A stretch of DNA of 64,000 nucleotides. Source: Streptomyces spiralis. GTDB taxonomy: Bacteria; Actinomycetota; Actinomycetes; Streptomycetales; Streptomycetaceae. Below, in pieces: positions 40,569 through 49,633 of this stretch. A program made the translations under genes and the position numbers. The DNA is taken from NCBI RefSeq assembly GCF_014654675.1, contig NZ_BNBC01000034.1, positions 1 to 64,000 of the forward strand, in the 5' to 3' direction. The notes under the pieces were generated by a model. It had not been told where the DNA came from. It saw only the letters and a program-made list of their open reading frames with translations, and ran no database searches. How positions within the stretch are numbered: position 1 is the first letter of the stretch; the number at the start of each line of letters is the position of its first letter.

Positions 40569-41162
40569 TCACGGACGGAGAGCCCGCAGCAGCAGGTCGG
40601 CCAGGTGGTCGGCGACCTCCTGGGGGGTGAGCGGGCCGTCGGGGCGGTACCAGGTGGACAGGTGGTGGACGGAGCCGAAGTGGTAGTCGACCACCAGGTC
40701 GGCGGGCGTGGCCCTGGAGAAGACGCCCTGTTCCTGGCCCTCCTCGATGAGCGCGCGGAAGCGCTCGTGGTAGCGCCGGCGCTCGGAGCGCACCTGCTTG
40801 TTCTTCTCCGGGCTGAGGTGGTGCATGGACCGGAAGAAGATCATCGCGTCGTCGAGGTTCTCGATGGTCGTCACCACGACGTCCGCCGCCGCTTCCCGCA
40901 GCCGCTTCTCCACGGGGGCGTCCATGCCCGCGAAGTGGTCCAGGCGCTCCTGCTGGACGCGCAGCACGCGCGCGTACACCTCGTGCAGGAGGTCGTCCTT
41001 GGAGCCGAAGTAGTGGTAGAGCGCCCCCTTGGTGACGCCGGCCGCCTCCACGATCTCCTGGACCGAGGTGCGGTCGTAGCCCTGCTCGGCGAAGAGCCGG
41101 GTGGCGGCCGCCAGGAGCCGCTGCGGCACAGGAGTCCCGGCTGAGTCCGTCGTCCTGGGCAC
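40569..41162 (-). CDS. TetR-family regulator of the SDR/acyl-CoA ligase operon
   Basis: The 197-residue regulator has an N-terminal helix-turn-helix (QRLLAAATRLFAEQGYDRTSVQEIVEAAGVTKGALYHYFGSKDDLLHEVYARVL) and a ligand-binding C-terminal domain. The start at GTG 41162 (VPRTTDSAGTPVPQ) has an AGG-rich site upstream; the open frame continues far into the ligase but is not coding. It is the last gene of an SDR - acyl-CoA ligase - tetR transcription unit (28-bp gap to the ligase). Acyl-CoA or acid responsiveness is inferred. The palindrome at 43679-43698 upstream of the operon is its likely operator, and a related site lies at the MHS transporter (58644-58662). Confidence 0.9.
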   Translation of the reverse strand: MPRTTDSAGTPVPQRLLAAATRLFAEQGYDRTSVQEIVEAAGVTKGALYHYFGSKDDLLHEVYARVLRVQQERLDHFAGMDAPVEKRLREAAADVVVTTIENLDDAMIFFRSMHHLSPEKNKQVRSERRRYHERFRALIEEGQEQGVFSRATPADLVVDYHFGSVHHLSTWYRPDGPLTPQEVADHLADLLLRALRP

Positions 41163-41190
41163 TGCCGCCACCTGCCTTTCTGTTCTGCTG

Positions 41191-42864
41191 CTAGTCGTCG
41201 TCGGTACGGGAACGCAGCTCCCGACGGAGGATCTTCCCACTCGCCGTTTTCGGCAAGTCGGGCAGTACCTCCACCTGACGCGGGTATTTGTAGGCGGCCA
41301 GTCTCTCCTTGCAGTACACCGCGAGTTCATCCGGGTCCGCCGTGGCGCCCGGACGCAGGCTGATGTAGGCCTTCACGGTCTCCCCGCGGTAGCCGTCGGG
41401 CACCCCGACGACGGCCGCCTCGCGCACCGCCGGATGGGTGTAGAGCACGTCCTCGACCTCGCGCGGCCACACCTTGAAGCCGGAGGCGTTGATCATGTCC
41501 TTCTTGCGGTCGACGACGTACAGCCAGCCCTGCTCGTCCATGAACCCGATGTCACCGGTGCGCAGCTCGCCGCCGGGGAAGGTCTCGGCGGTGGCGTCCG
41601 GGCGCCGCCAGTAGCCGGGCACGACCTGCGGCCCGCTGACGACGATCTCGCCCGGCTCACCGAAGGGCATCTCCCGCCCCTCGTCGTCGACGATCCGTAC
41701 CACGGTGTCGGGGCCCGGCACACCGACCGCGAGCGTCCCGGAGACCGGGTCGACGGGGGCCTCCCGGCCCGGCGGCACGGAGGCGCAGGGGGCGGTGCAC
41801 TCGGTGAGGCCGTAGCCGTTGCGGATGTACGGCCCGAAGCCGGCCCGGAACTTCTCCACCAGCGCGGGCGGCAGGGGCGCGCCGCCGGAGGAGATGACCT
41901 CGAAGGAGGAGAAGTGGTCCGGGGCGACGGCCGGGTGGGCGGCCAGCGCCATGAAGGCGGTGGAGGGGCCGACCGTGTAGTGCGGCCGGTGCTCGGCGAA
42001 GGCGTCGAGGACCACGCCCGCCTCGAAGCGGTACGCGAGCACCAGCGTGCCCGCGCTGTTCAGGCAGGCGCCGAACTGGCAGACCATGCCGGTGATGTGG
42101 AACAGCGGCGCCAGCGCGAAGTAGACCGGTGCCTCGGGCAGGCCCAGGCCGGTGCGCTGCCGTTCGGCGTTGTACATGATGTTGGCGTGTGTGTTGGTGG
42201 CGCCCTTGGGGGTGCCGCTGGTGCCGGAGGTGTAGCTGATCAGCGCGACGTCGGCGGGCGCGGGGTCGCGGTCCTCGGGCGCCCGGTGGCCGGCGCGGGC
42301 GACGGTCACCAGGTCGTCGGCGTCCGACGCCTGCGGAAGCCGTTCGAAGGTGAGCACGCGCGCGTCGTCGCGGGTCTGGAAGTCCAGCTCGCAGCCGGTG
42401 AGCACGATCCGCACCGGGGAGTCGGCGGCCGTGTCGCGCAGATACGACTCCCAGGCCCGGTCGGAGCAGATCAGCGCGGCCACCTCGCCGTCCTTCAGGA
42501 CGTGGGCGACCTCGGCCGACTTGTACATCGGGTTGACCGGGACGACGGTGGCGCCCGCCTTCCAGGCGCCGAGGACGGCGAGCACGAAGTGCGGGGAGTT
42601 CTGGAGCAGGACCGCCACCCGGTCGCCCGGCCGAAGGCCGCGCGCGACGAGGTGGCCGGCCACCGAGTCGCTGAGCTCGTCCACCTCGCGGTAACCGAGG
42701 CGGGCGTCGAAGTAGGCGAGGAAGGTGCGGTCCGGTGCCTGGGCGGCCGACCGGCGCAGGGCGTGCACGAGCGAGTCGGCGGGGTCGACCGGGGCGCGCT
42801 GGGCCTCGTCGAGCAGGTGCAGCCAGGGCTTGGCCGCGTAGCGGGAGGCACTCGTGCCGGTCAT
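41191..42864 (-). CDS. long-chain fatty-acid-type acyl-CoA ligase (AMP-binding)
   Basis: The 557-residue adenylate-forming enzyme has the ATP motif SYTSGTSGTPKGATNTH, the NGYGLTECTAPC motif, LRTGDIGFMDEQGWLYVVDRKKDMI and the C-terminal catalytic lysine in LPKTASGKILRREL. It activates a carboxylic acid (probably fatty or aromatic) to its CoA ester. The ATG at 42864 (MTGTSASRYAAKPWLHLLDEAQ) has GGGAGGAG upstream and overlaps the SDR stop by 4 nt (ATGA), so translation is coupled. The longer frame reading into the SDR gene is a shadow. Confidence 0.93.
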   Translation of the reverse strand: MTGTSASRYAAKPWLHLLDEAQRAPVDPADSLVHALRRSAAQAPDRTFLAYFDARLGYREVDELSDSVAGHLVARGLRPGDRVAVLLQNSPHFVLAVLGAWKAGATVVPVNPMYKSAEVAHVLKDGEVAALICSDRAWESYLRDTAADSPVRIVLTGCELDFQTRDDARVLTFERLPQASDADDLVTVARAGHRAPEDRDPAPADVALISYTSGTSGTPKGATNTHANIMYNAERQRTGLGLPEAPVYFALAPLFHITGMVCQFGACLNSAGTLVLAYRFEAGVVLDAFAEHRPHYTVGPSTAFMALAAHPAVAPDHFSSFEVISSGGAPLPPALVEKFRAGFGPYIRNGYGLTECTAPCASVPPGREAPVDPVSGTLAVGVPGPDTVVRIVDDEGREMPFGEPGEIVVSGPQVVPGYWRRPDATAETFPGGELRTGDIGFMDEQGWLYVVDRKKDMINASGFKVWPREVEDVLYTHPAVREAAVVGVPDGYRGETVKAYISLRPGATADPDELAVYCKERLAAYKYPRQVEVLPDLPKTASGKILRRELRSRTDDD

Positions 42865-43625
42865 CGGGTCTCCTCCCACCTCTGCTGGATGCGGTTCATG
42901 TTCGTCAGCCAGCGGTCGGGGTCGGCGGCGCGAGCCTCGTAGAAGCCGGCGACCTCGGGGTGCGGCAGGATCAGGAAGCGGTCCTCCTCGATGCCCTTGA
43001 ACAGGGCGTCGGCCACGTCCTCCGCCTCGATGGCGGTCGGCTGGAGCACCAGGTCGCCGGCGCTGCCGGTGGCGGCCAGCATGTCGGTGCGCACGCCCTG
43101 CGGGCAGATCGCGTGGACCTTGATCCCGCGGTGCCGGTACGTCAGCGACAGCCACTCGGCGAAGGCGTAGGCGCCGTGCTTGGTGACGCTGTAGGGGGCG
43201 GCGCCGATCATGGTGAGCAGCCCGGCGGCGGAGACGGTGGCGACGAACCGGCCGCTGCCGCGTTCCAGCCAGGCCGGGAGCAGTGCCTCGGCGGCGCGGA
43301 CGTGGGCCATGACGTTGACGTCCCAGGCGCGCGCCCAGACGTCCTCGCCGGAGGCCTCGGAACCGCCGGAGGCGACGCCGGCGTTGGCGCAGTAGACGTC
43401 GACCGTCCCGCCGAGCGCGTCGCGGGCGTCGGTGATGATCGTGGAGGCGTCGCCCGGCAGCGCGATGCCGCCGATCTCCTCGGCCACGGCTTCGGCCCGC
43501 GCGGCGTCGAGGTCGTTGACGACGACTCTCGCGCCCTCGGCGGCGAACCGGCGGGCCAGCGCGGCCCCGATGCCCCCTCCGGCCCCGGTGACGACCACTC
43601 CCGCACCCTGAACGGCTTGCACCAT
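42861..43625 (-). CDS. SDR-family oxidoreductase
   Basis: The 254-residue classical SDR has VTGAGGGIGAALARRF (cofactor), the NAG-equivalent CANAGVASGG, ATVSAAGLL with the catalytic Ser, and YSVTKHGAYAF (Tyr/Lys). The start at 43625 has AAGGAG upstream. It is the first gene of the SDR - ligase - tetR operon, suggesting that it oxidises or reduces a substrate linked to the acyl-CoA pathway. Substrate unknown. Confidence 0.92.
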   Translation of the reverse strand: MVQAVQGAGVVVTGAGGGIGAALARRFAAEGARVVVNDLDAARAEAVAEEIGGIALPGDASTIITDARDALGGTVDVYCANAGVASGGSEASGEDVWARAWDVNVMAHVRAAEALLPAWLERGSGRFVATVSAAGLLTMIGAAPYSVTKHGAYAFAEWLSLTYRHRGIKVHAICPQGVRTDMLAATGSAGDLVLQPTAIEAEDVADALFKGIEEDRFLILPHPEVAGFYEARAADPDRWLTNMNRIQQRWEETR

Positions 43626-43678
43626 CGGTCTCCTTCGACACGGCTGCGACGCATCGGCGCATCGGCTCTGCCGCGCCA

Positions 43679-43698
43679 CACTAACCGGTCGGTATGTG
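43679..43698. promoter_or_regulatory. putative TetR operator of the SDR-ligase-tetR operon
   Basis: CACTAACCGGTCGGTATGTG is an interrupted palindrome (CAC..ACCG..CGGT..GTG, 14 of 20 symmetric) lying 54 bp before the SDR start. A 16-of-19 identical sequence occurs upstream of the MHS transporter at 58644. Sites of this ACCGG(T/A)CGGT type are typical TetR operators in acyl-CoA metabolism. Confidence 0.6.
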
Positions 43699-43835
43699 CC
43701 AGGGAAGAGGCGACTCGCAACCGGCTCCTCCAGTGGTGTGGACCATAGACGGTGCCGACGGTTCGTTCCCTGCCGCCCGGGGCGCGCGCTAGCGTGCGTG
43801 ACCATGACACGTGCAGCGATCACGGAGGTCACCGC

Positions 43836-45083
43836 ATGAAGCTGTCCAGGCGGAGTCTGCTCGCCACCACCGCCGCCGTCGCGGCCTCGGCCGTCCCGGC
43901 CGCACAGGCCCAGGCCGCCCCGCAGGGCCGGGGCCGGCCGCTGAGCACCGGCTTCGAGCGGCTCGCGGCGGGCGGCTACGCACAGCTCGCCGGGCAGCGG
44001 GTCGGCATCGTCACCAACCCGACCGGCATCACCCGGGACGTGCGCCACATCGTGGACGTCATGCACGCCGACAGCCGGGTGAACCTGGTCGCCGTCTTCG
44101 GCCCGGAGCACGGCTTCCGCGGCACCGCGCAGGCGGGCGGCTCCGAGGGCCGCTACGACGACCCGGCCACCGGTCTGCCGGTGTACGACACGTACCTGAA
44201 GAGCGGGCAGCCGCTCGCGGACGTCTTCACCGCCTCCGGCGTGGACACGGTCGTCTTCGACATCCAGGACGCGGGCGCCCGCTTCTACACGTACATCTGG
44301 ACGCTCTACGACTGCATGGAGGCCGCCGCACTGGCCGGGAAGCGGTTCGTGGTGCTCGACCGGCCCAACCCGGTGACCGGGCGGGAGGCGCTGGGCCCCG
44401 TGCTGCACAAGGAGTTCGCGACCTTCGTGGGGCGGCAGCCCATCTCCCAGGCGCACGGCATGACGGTCGCGGAGCTGGCGCGGCTGTTCAACGGCGAGTT
44501 CCTGGCCACGCCGGTGCCGCTGGAGACCGTCCTGATGACCGGCTGGGAGAGGTCGGAGTTCTACGACGCCTCCGGGCTGCCCTGGGTACCGCCGAGTCCG
44601 AACATGCCCACCCCGGACACCGCCCTCGTGTACTCCGGGACCTGTCTGTTCGAGGGCACCAACCTGTCGGAGGGCCGCGGCACCACCCGCCCCTTCGAAC
44701 TGCTCGGCGCGGAGGGCGTCGACGGGCGCTGGGCGGACGCGGCGAACGCGCTCGGGCTGCCGGGCGTGCGCTTCCGGGAGGCCTACTTCGCGCCCACCTT
44801 CTCCAAGTTCCAGGGCAAGACGGTCGGCGGGGTGCAGATCCACGTCCACGACCGGGCCGCCTACGACCCCGTACGGACCGGGATCGCACTGCTGGTGACC
44901 GCCAAGCAGGTCTGGGACGGCTTCGCCTGGCGCTCGGACAACTGGATCGACAAGCTCACCGGCTCCACCCAGGTCCGCACGATGATCGACGCCGGGGCGG
45001 ACACCGACGAGGTGGTCGCCGGCTGGCGGGACGAACTGGCCGCGTTCCGCAGGGTACGCGCGGAGTATCTCCTCTACCGATGA
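43836..45083 (+). CDS. DUF1343 / NamZ-type exo-beta-N-acetylmuramidase, Tat-exported
   Basis: The 415-residue protein starts with a twin-arginine signal (LSRRSLLATTAAVAASAVPAAQAQAAP) and continues with the DUF1343 core: QRVGIVTNPTGITRDVRHIVDVM, VFGPEHGFRGTAQAGG, VVFDIQDAGARFYTYIWTLYDCMEAA, VLDRPNPV, QAHGMTVAELARLFNGE, YSGTCLFEGTNLSEGRGTTRPFE. The family was identified as exo-N-acetylmuramidase NamZ (GH171), removing terminal MurNAc in cell-wall recycling. The ATG has GGAGG 7 nt upstream. It is likely to act outside the membrane on peptidoglycan fragments. It stands alone, divergent from the SDR operon. Confidence 0.88.
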   Translation: MKLSRRSLLATTAAVAASAVPAAQAQAAPQGRGRPLSTGFERLAAGGYAQLAGQRVGIVTNPTGITRDVRHIVDVMHADSRVNLVAVFGPEHGFRGTAQAGGSEGRYDDPATGLPVYDTYLKSGQPLADVFTASGVDTVVFDIQDAGARFYTYIWTLYDCMEAAALAGKRFVVLDRPNPVTGREALGPVLHKEFATFVGRQPISQAHGMTVAELARLFNGEFLATPVPLETVLMTGWERSEFYDASGLPWVPPSPNMPTPDTALVYSGTCLFEGTNLSEGRGTTRPFELLGAEGVDGRWADAANALGLPGVRFREAYFAPTFSKFQGKTVGGVQIHVHDRAAYDPVRTGIALLVTAKQVWDGFAWRSDNWIDKLTGSTQVRTMIDAGADTDEVVAGWRDELAAFRRVRAEYLLYR

Positions 45084-45197
45084 ACCGGGAGGCGATTGCC
45101 GTCCCCGGATGAGCCGTGACGTATGGCCAACTCCCCCTGTTGGCAGGACGATGCACCACACATCGCACCGCTTCGGGGGACGAGGGGGTCGGCAGCC

Positions 45198-46514
45198 ATG
45201 GCGGATCCGGGGATGAGCGTGGCTCCCTACTGGGAGCTCACCTTCGACGCGGACGGGGACGTGGACGGCCCCGAGCGGGACCGGCTGCTCGCCGGGGTCA
45301 CCGCCCGGGGCGTGCGCGACCTGATCGTCTTCGCGCACGGCTGGAACAACGACCGCTCGGGCGCCACCCGCCTCTACAGTGCCTTCTTCGCCCCCGTCCC
45401 GCGGCTCGCGCCGACCGCGCGGATCGGGTACGTGGGCGTGGTGTGGCCGTCGATGCGCTTCAGCGACGAGCCGATCCCCGACTTCCCGCGTCCCACCGCC
45501 GCCGAGCCGGTGCCCCGCCCGGCCCTGGACAAGGACACCCGGCACGCGCTCCTGGAGACCTTCCCCGGCCGGGCCACGGTGGTCGACCGGCTCGCGCGGA
45601 TTCTGAACCAGCATCCGCGCGAAGAGGCGGGGCTGGAGGAGTTCGGACGGCTGGTGCGGCTGCTGGTCGAGGTGGTGCCGCCGGGGCCGCAGGGCCTATT
45701 CGCCGCGGACACGGAGGCGGAGGGCGTGCCGCAGAGCGAGCCGGGGATCTTCTCGCGGCCCACGGCGGACGTCTGCGCCGAGTTCGCGCAGGCCCTCGCC
45801 CGGCTCGAGGCACCGGAGGGACGGGAGTCCTTCTCGCTGCCGAACCCGTGGGACGGCGCCAAGGAACTGCTGCGGCAGGCGACGTACTACGCGATGAAGC
45901 GCCGGGCGGGCACGGTCGGCGAGCGTGGGCTCGGCCCGGCGGTCGGCCGGCTCGCACAGGCGGCGCCGGACCTGCGGATCCATCTGGTCGGGCACAGCTT
46001 CGGCGGGCGCCTGGTGTCGTTCGCGCTGCGCGGGCTGCCCGCGGGGGTGCGGGCGGTGAAGTCCGTGACCCTGCTGCAAGGCGCCTTCTCGCACTACGCG
46101 TTCGCCGCCCGGCTGCCGGACGACCCGCGCGCGGGCGGGGTGCTGCAGGGCCAGGAGCACCGGATCGACGGTCCGCTGGTGTGCTGCCACTCCAGCTTCG
46201 ACTCGGCCCTCGGCACGTTCTATCCCCTGGCCTCACGCATGGCGGACGACGACCGGTCGGTGCTGGGCGTCGACGTGGGCGCCGTGCTGGGGGCCAGGTG
46301 GGGTGCGATGGGGCACGACGGGGTGCAGGCGGTTCCGGGCACGCGCGCGTGCACCCTCGCCGCCGCCCTGGGTGCGCCGCTGCCGGCGTCCGGGTGCGTG
46401 AACGTCGACGCGTCCGACGTGGTCCGGCGCGGCGGGCCGCCGAGCGGCGCGCACAGCGACATCGTGCACCCGGAGCTGGCGCGGCTGGTGCTGGCGGCGG
46501 GCCGCGTCCGCTGA
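45198..46514 (+). CDS. alpha/beta-hydrolase-like protein
   Basis: The 438-residue protein has LIVFAHGWNNDRSGATRLYSAFF (oxyanion region) and the nucleophile elbow IHLVGHSFGGRLVSFAL, with acidic and His residues in DGPLVCCHSSFDSALG and SGAHSDIVHPELA. This fits an esterase/lipase-type alpha/beta hydrolase with a long central insert (about 110-240). I recall homologues misannotated as serine-threonine kinases. The start at 45198 (MADPGMSVAPYWELTFDAD) has GAGGGGG upstream; the open frame begins 25 codons earlier. Substrate unknown. Confidence 0.75.
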   Translation: MADPGMSVAPYWELTFDADGDVDGPERDRLLAGVTARGVRDLIVFAHGWNNDRSGATRLYSAFFAPVPRLAPTARIGYVGVVWPSMRFSDEPIPDFPRPTAAEPVPRPALDKDTRHALLETFPGRATVVDRLARILNQHPREEAGLEEFGRLVRLLVEVVPPGPQGLFAADTEAEGVPQSEPGIFSRPTADVCAEFAQALARLEAPEGRESFSLPNPWDGAKELLRQATYYAMKRRAGTVGERGLGPAVGRLAQAAPDLRIHLVGHSFGGRLVSFALRGLPAGVRAVKSVTLLQGAFSHYAFAARLPDDPRAGGVLQGQEHRIDGPLVCCHSSFDSALGTFYPLASRMADDDRSVLGVDVGAVLGARWGAMGHDGVQAVPGTRACTLAAALGAPLPASGCVNVDASDVVRRGGPPSGAHSDIVHPELARLVLAAGRVR

Positions 46515-46551
46515 CCCGCCGCCAGGCCCCGGCCTCAGACCCGGGCGGGCA

Positions 46552-49347
46552 TCACCGGTGTGAGGTGAACTCCACCACCTGCTGATAGGTGGGCCGGTTC
46601 TGCCAGCTGATCCGGTAGTGCTTGATGCCGCCCAGGGGACGCTGGGTGATCGAGTCGGCGCACCACTGGTCGCCCGCCGAGCACTGGTCGTCGCCCGGGT
46701 AGACCTGGGCCGCCGTCATGCCCGCCGCCTGCTTCAGGGTGCCGAGCAGGACGTCCCGGCAGCCGGTGAGGCTGCCGCCGCCGCAGTACTTCTGTGCGAG
46801 CGGTCCCCGAACCGGCTCACCGAGCACCGCCCGGATGTCCTTGTCGACATAGCTCCACCAGCCGTACTGGAAGGAGCTTCCGGCGTGCGCGCCGGTCGGG
46901 CCGTGCCCGGCGGACGGGGCCTCGTCGACGGGCAGGTTGCCGGTGAAGGCGGTGTACAGGTCGCTGCCGAGGCCCGGTTCGAACTCGGCCTTCACCAGCA
47001 GCGGCCACCAGGCGTCCAGGATCCGGATCGCGTCGGCGTCGGCGTACGTCTTCGAACCCGCCGAGGTCTCGGTGCGCCGGGCGCCCGCGGACACCCAGGC
47101 CCGCAGTTTGTTCACCGCCGTCGCGGTCGCCGGGTCGGTGACCTGCGCGCTGTCGATCACCTTCAGCAGCTTCGGCAGCACGTCCTCGGCCCGCAGATCG
47201 GCCAGGGCCGCGTCCGCCATGGCCTTGGTGAGCGCGGCTCTCGTCACGCCGCCGGACGCGGCCAGTTTCTTCACCCGGTCCTCCAGCAGGTTGCCCCGGT
47301 GCACCGACCCCTCGCCCCAGGGCGCGGCCGTGTAGTCCTCGGCCTGCTTGTTGTTCCAGGAGATGTAGTAGTCCTGGTCGATGGAGTTCGGGTGCCCCGA
47401 GGGCGGGGTGTACTCGGCGGTGTTGGTGGCCGGGTCCCAGTTCCGCCACTCGTACGCCGGCCGCGCCCACACCGGGAACTCGGCGTCGACGCCGCTCGCC
47501 CGCACCGGGTTGTCGCCGCTGTTGTAGTAGGCGGTGTGCCGTGAGTCGGCGTAGAACCAGTTGAACGTGTAGTTGATGTGCTGCGCGGCCTGCTGGAAGT
47601 CCTGCGGGCCCTTGACGAAGCCGGGGTCGTTGAGCATCTGGAAGCCGATGATGGAGTCGGCCTCGTGCAGATAGGAGGAGCGCAGGGTGGTGTAGGCGAC
47701 CTTCTTGCCGCCGACCGTCGCGCGGTACTGGACCGGGCCGTACTCGGTGCGCCACACGCGCATGGTGTACGAGCCGGCGGCCGTGCCGTCGGCGACGGTG
47801 GGCTTCCAGGCATCCTTCTGCTCGACCTGGTCCATGGCCGTGCAGGTGCCGTGGTACAGGTAGTGGTGGTCGTCCTGGCACAGCTCGACGGCGTAGGTGT
47901 CGATGATGTCCTGGCCGGAGGTCGTGGCGCTCCACGCGTAGTCCTGGCCGCGGCCGAGCTCGACGTACATGCTCAGGCCCGCGAAGGAGGCGCCCCGGGC
48001 GCTGATGCCCGGTCCCTGGATCTCCTGGAGCAGCAGCAACTGGGGCGCGAAGTAGCCGGTCTGCGGGCCGAAGACGGCGACCGGATGGCCGCTGGCGGTG
48101 TGCTCGCCGCTGACGACGAGGGCGTTGGACATGCCGCGCCGGGCGGAGGACAGGGTCGTCCTCGCGGCCGTGGTCGAGGCGCTCTTGGCGGCGGAGGTCG
48201 CCGCGCTGCCGGCGCGGTCGTAGACGAGAGGCTCCTGGGTCACCGAGCCGGCGTCGGGCAGTGCCTCGCCCTGGGGGCTGTCCGGCTTCGTCGCGTACGG
48301 GAAGCTCCGGCCGTCGTGGACGGTGAGGACGGCCTCGGGATCGTTGCGCTCCCGGAAGGACTCCCAGACCCTGGTGCCCTCCTCCACGCCGTACTTGGCC
48401 TGGGCGGCCAGCAGGGACAGGGCGTTGTTCACCTCGCCGCCCCCGCCGGAGCCGAACAGGGAGCCGACCACGGAGGCCAGCGCGACCAGGTCGGTGACCT
48501 TGAAGTGCTCGATGGTGCCGGCGTTGGTGATGGCGTCCTTGTGGCCGGTCAGGACGTACTCGCCGGGGAAGTAGCGGCCGGAGTCGGAGGCGTCGATGTA
48601 GGCGTTGACGCCCGCGAGGTAGGCATTGACGTCGGCGAGGGCCTGCTGCCCGCGCGCACCGTTGCCGGCCACCGCGTTGTCGATCTGCGCCTGGAGGTCG
48701 GCCTCGGTGTACGGGGCGTTGCGGTAGAACTGCTGCTCGAGGCCCTGGTTGGCGGGTGCGCCGCCCGCGAACGAGGTCAACTGGCCGCGGCCTACGTGCC
48801 GGAAGACGTCCATGAGCCACAGCCGGTCCTCGGCGGCGGCGTACCCGGCGCCGAACTCGGTGCCGTAGCGGGTGGTGCCCGTGATGTGCGGCACACCGGT
48901 CTTCTTGTCCCGGACGATGGTGACGTCACCGCGTCCGGCGGGTTTCTCGGTGGAGGCGACCTGGTCGGCGGGGACTCCGAACGAGGCGTCATCGAAAAAG
49001 GCGTTCACCTTGTCGTCGGTGAGTGCCGGGTAGCCCTTGGCCAGGTCGGCGTAGGGGCCGAGCTGGTCCTCGGCGTGGCCGGGCTGGGTGCCGAAGGCCT
49101 GGTTGAGGAGGATCTGGGCGAGCGTGGCGTTGCCGTTCTCGCCGGGCGGCAGGATGTCCGAGCACCGGCCGCCGCAGTAGTCGTTCGCGGCCGTCGCCGC
49201 GGGTCTCGCCTCTGCCGCCACCGCTGGGGAAAACGGTGACAAAAGACCGGTAATGAGGACGCATACGGATGCCGTCTTCAGGAACCCGTGGAATCTGCGG
49301 GGAGTTCTCACTGTGTCGAGCGCGAAGTGTGGGGTGCGCCGTGGCAT
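46552..49347 (-). CDS. secreted penicillin-acylase-family Ntn hydrolase
   Basis: The 931-residue precursor has a signal sequence (about 20-45, ending AVAA-EARPA), an alpha chain with GAGYAAAEDRLWLMDVFRHVGRGQL (typical penicillin acylase block), a spacer, and the autocatalytic site ARRG-M-S407-NALVVSGEHTASG, where Ser407 should become the new N-terminal nucleophile. The beta chain has AVFGPQTGYFAPQLL and YAWSATTSGQD. The residue directly before the Ser is Met rather than the usual Gly, so processing is worth checking. The family hydrolyses amides such as acyl-homoserine lactones and penicillins. The ATG at 49347 has GGGAGGAG upstream. Confidence 0.88.
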   Translation of the reverse strand: MPRRTPHFALDTVRTPRRFHGFLKTASVCVLITGLLSPFSPAVAAEARPAATAANDYCGGRCSDILPPGENGNATLAQILLNQAFGTQPGHAEDQLGPYADLAKGYPALTDDKVNAFFDDASFGVPADQVASTEKPAGRGDVTIVRDKKTGVPHITGTTRYGTEFGAGYAAAEDRLWLMDVFRHVGRGQLTSFAGGAPANQGLEQQFYRNAPYTEADLQAQIDNAVAGNGARGQQALADVNAYLAGVNAYIDASDSGRYFPGEYVLTGHKDAITNAGTIEHFKVTDLVALASVVGSLFGSGGGGEVNNALSLLAAQAKYGVEEGTRVWESFRERNDPEAVLTVHDGRSFPYATKPDSPQGEALPDAGSVTQEPLVYDRAGSAATSAAKSASTTAARTTLSSARRGMSNALVVSGEHTASGHPVAVFGPQTGYFAPQLLLLQEIQGPGISARGASFAGLSMYVELGRGQDYAWSATTSGQDIIDTYAVELCQDDHHYLYHGTCTAMDQVEQKDAWKPTVADGTAAGSYTMRVWRTEYGPVQYRATVGGKKVAYTTLRSSYLHEADSIIGFQMLNDPGFVKGPQDFQQAAQHINYTFNWFYADSRHTAYYNSGDNPVRASGVDAEFPVWARPAYEWRNWDPATNTAEYTPPSGHPNSIDQDYYISWNNKQAEDYTAAPWGEGSVHRGNLLEDRVKKLAASGGVTRAALTKAMADAALADLRAEDVLPKLLKVIDSAQVTDPATATAVNKLRAWVSAGARRTETSAGSKTYADADAIRILDAWWPLLVKAEFEPGLGSDLYTAFTGNLPVDEAPSAGHGPTGAHAGSSFQYGWWSYVDKDIRAVLGEPVRGPLAQKYCGGGSLTGCRDVLLGTLKQAAGMTAAQVYPGDDQCSAGDQWCADSITQRPLGGIKHYRISWQNRPTYQQVVEFTSHR

Positions 49348-49536
49348 GGCAGCAGCTCCTCCCGACGGGGGTGGGGAGGGACGTTACCGGCGGTATCCCC
49401 GAGTTGGAAGATGAGCATGCGTCACTTTTTGGAGTCATCTCGTGGCGGACATGACGGTCAACCAGGGCGAAGTTATGGCGGACATCGGAAATCGGATGGA
49501 GCCGGATCGCCGGTCGGCACGTCTACTCGGCGACGT

Positions 49537-49583
49537 CCGTACGACGACTCCGTACGACGGACCGTGCGACGGGCCGTACGACG
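49537..49583. repeat. four short CCGTACGACG direct repeats
   Basis: CCGTACGACG recurs at 49537, 49550, (as CCGTGCGACG) 49562 and 49574, with 12-13 bp spacing, in the 286-bp region before the CxxC protein gene. It may be a repeat-expansion relic or a regulatory array. Confidence 0.6.
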
Positions 49584-49633
49584 ACGCCGAAGTGACCGAA
49601 GTGCAGGTGCAGGTGTGACGGAGGTGCAGGGCG

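Noticed and set aside
41191..43662. 823-residue continuous acyl-CoA ligase frame
   Set aside because: The N-terminal 266 residues are Arg-rich shadow of the SDR gene; a ribosome site and conserved start lie at 42864.
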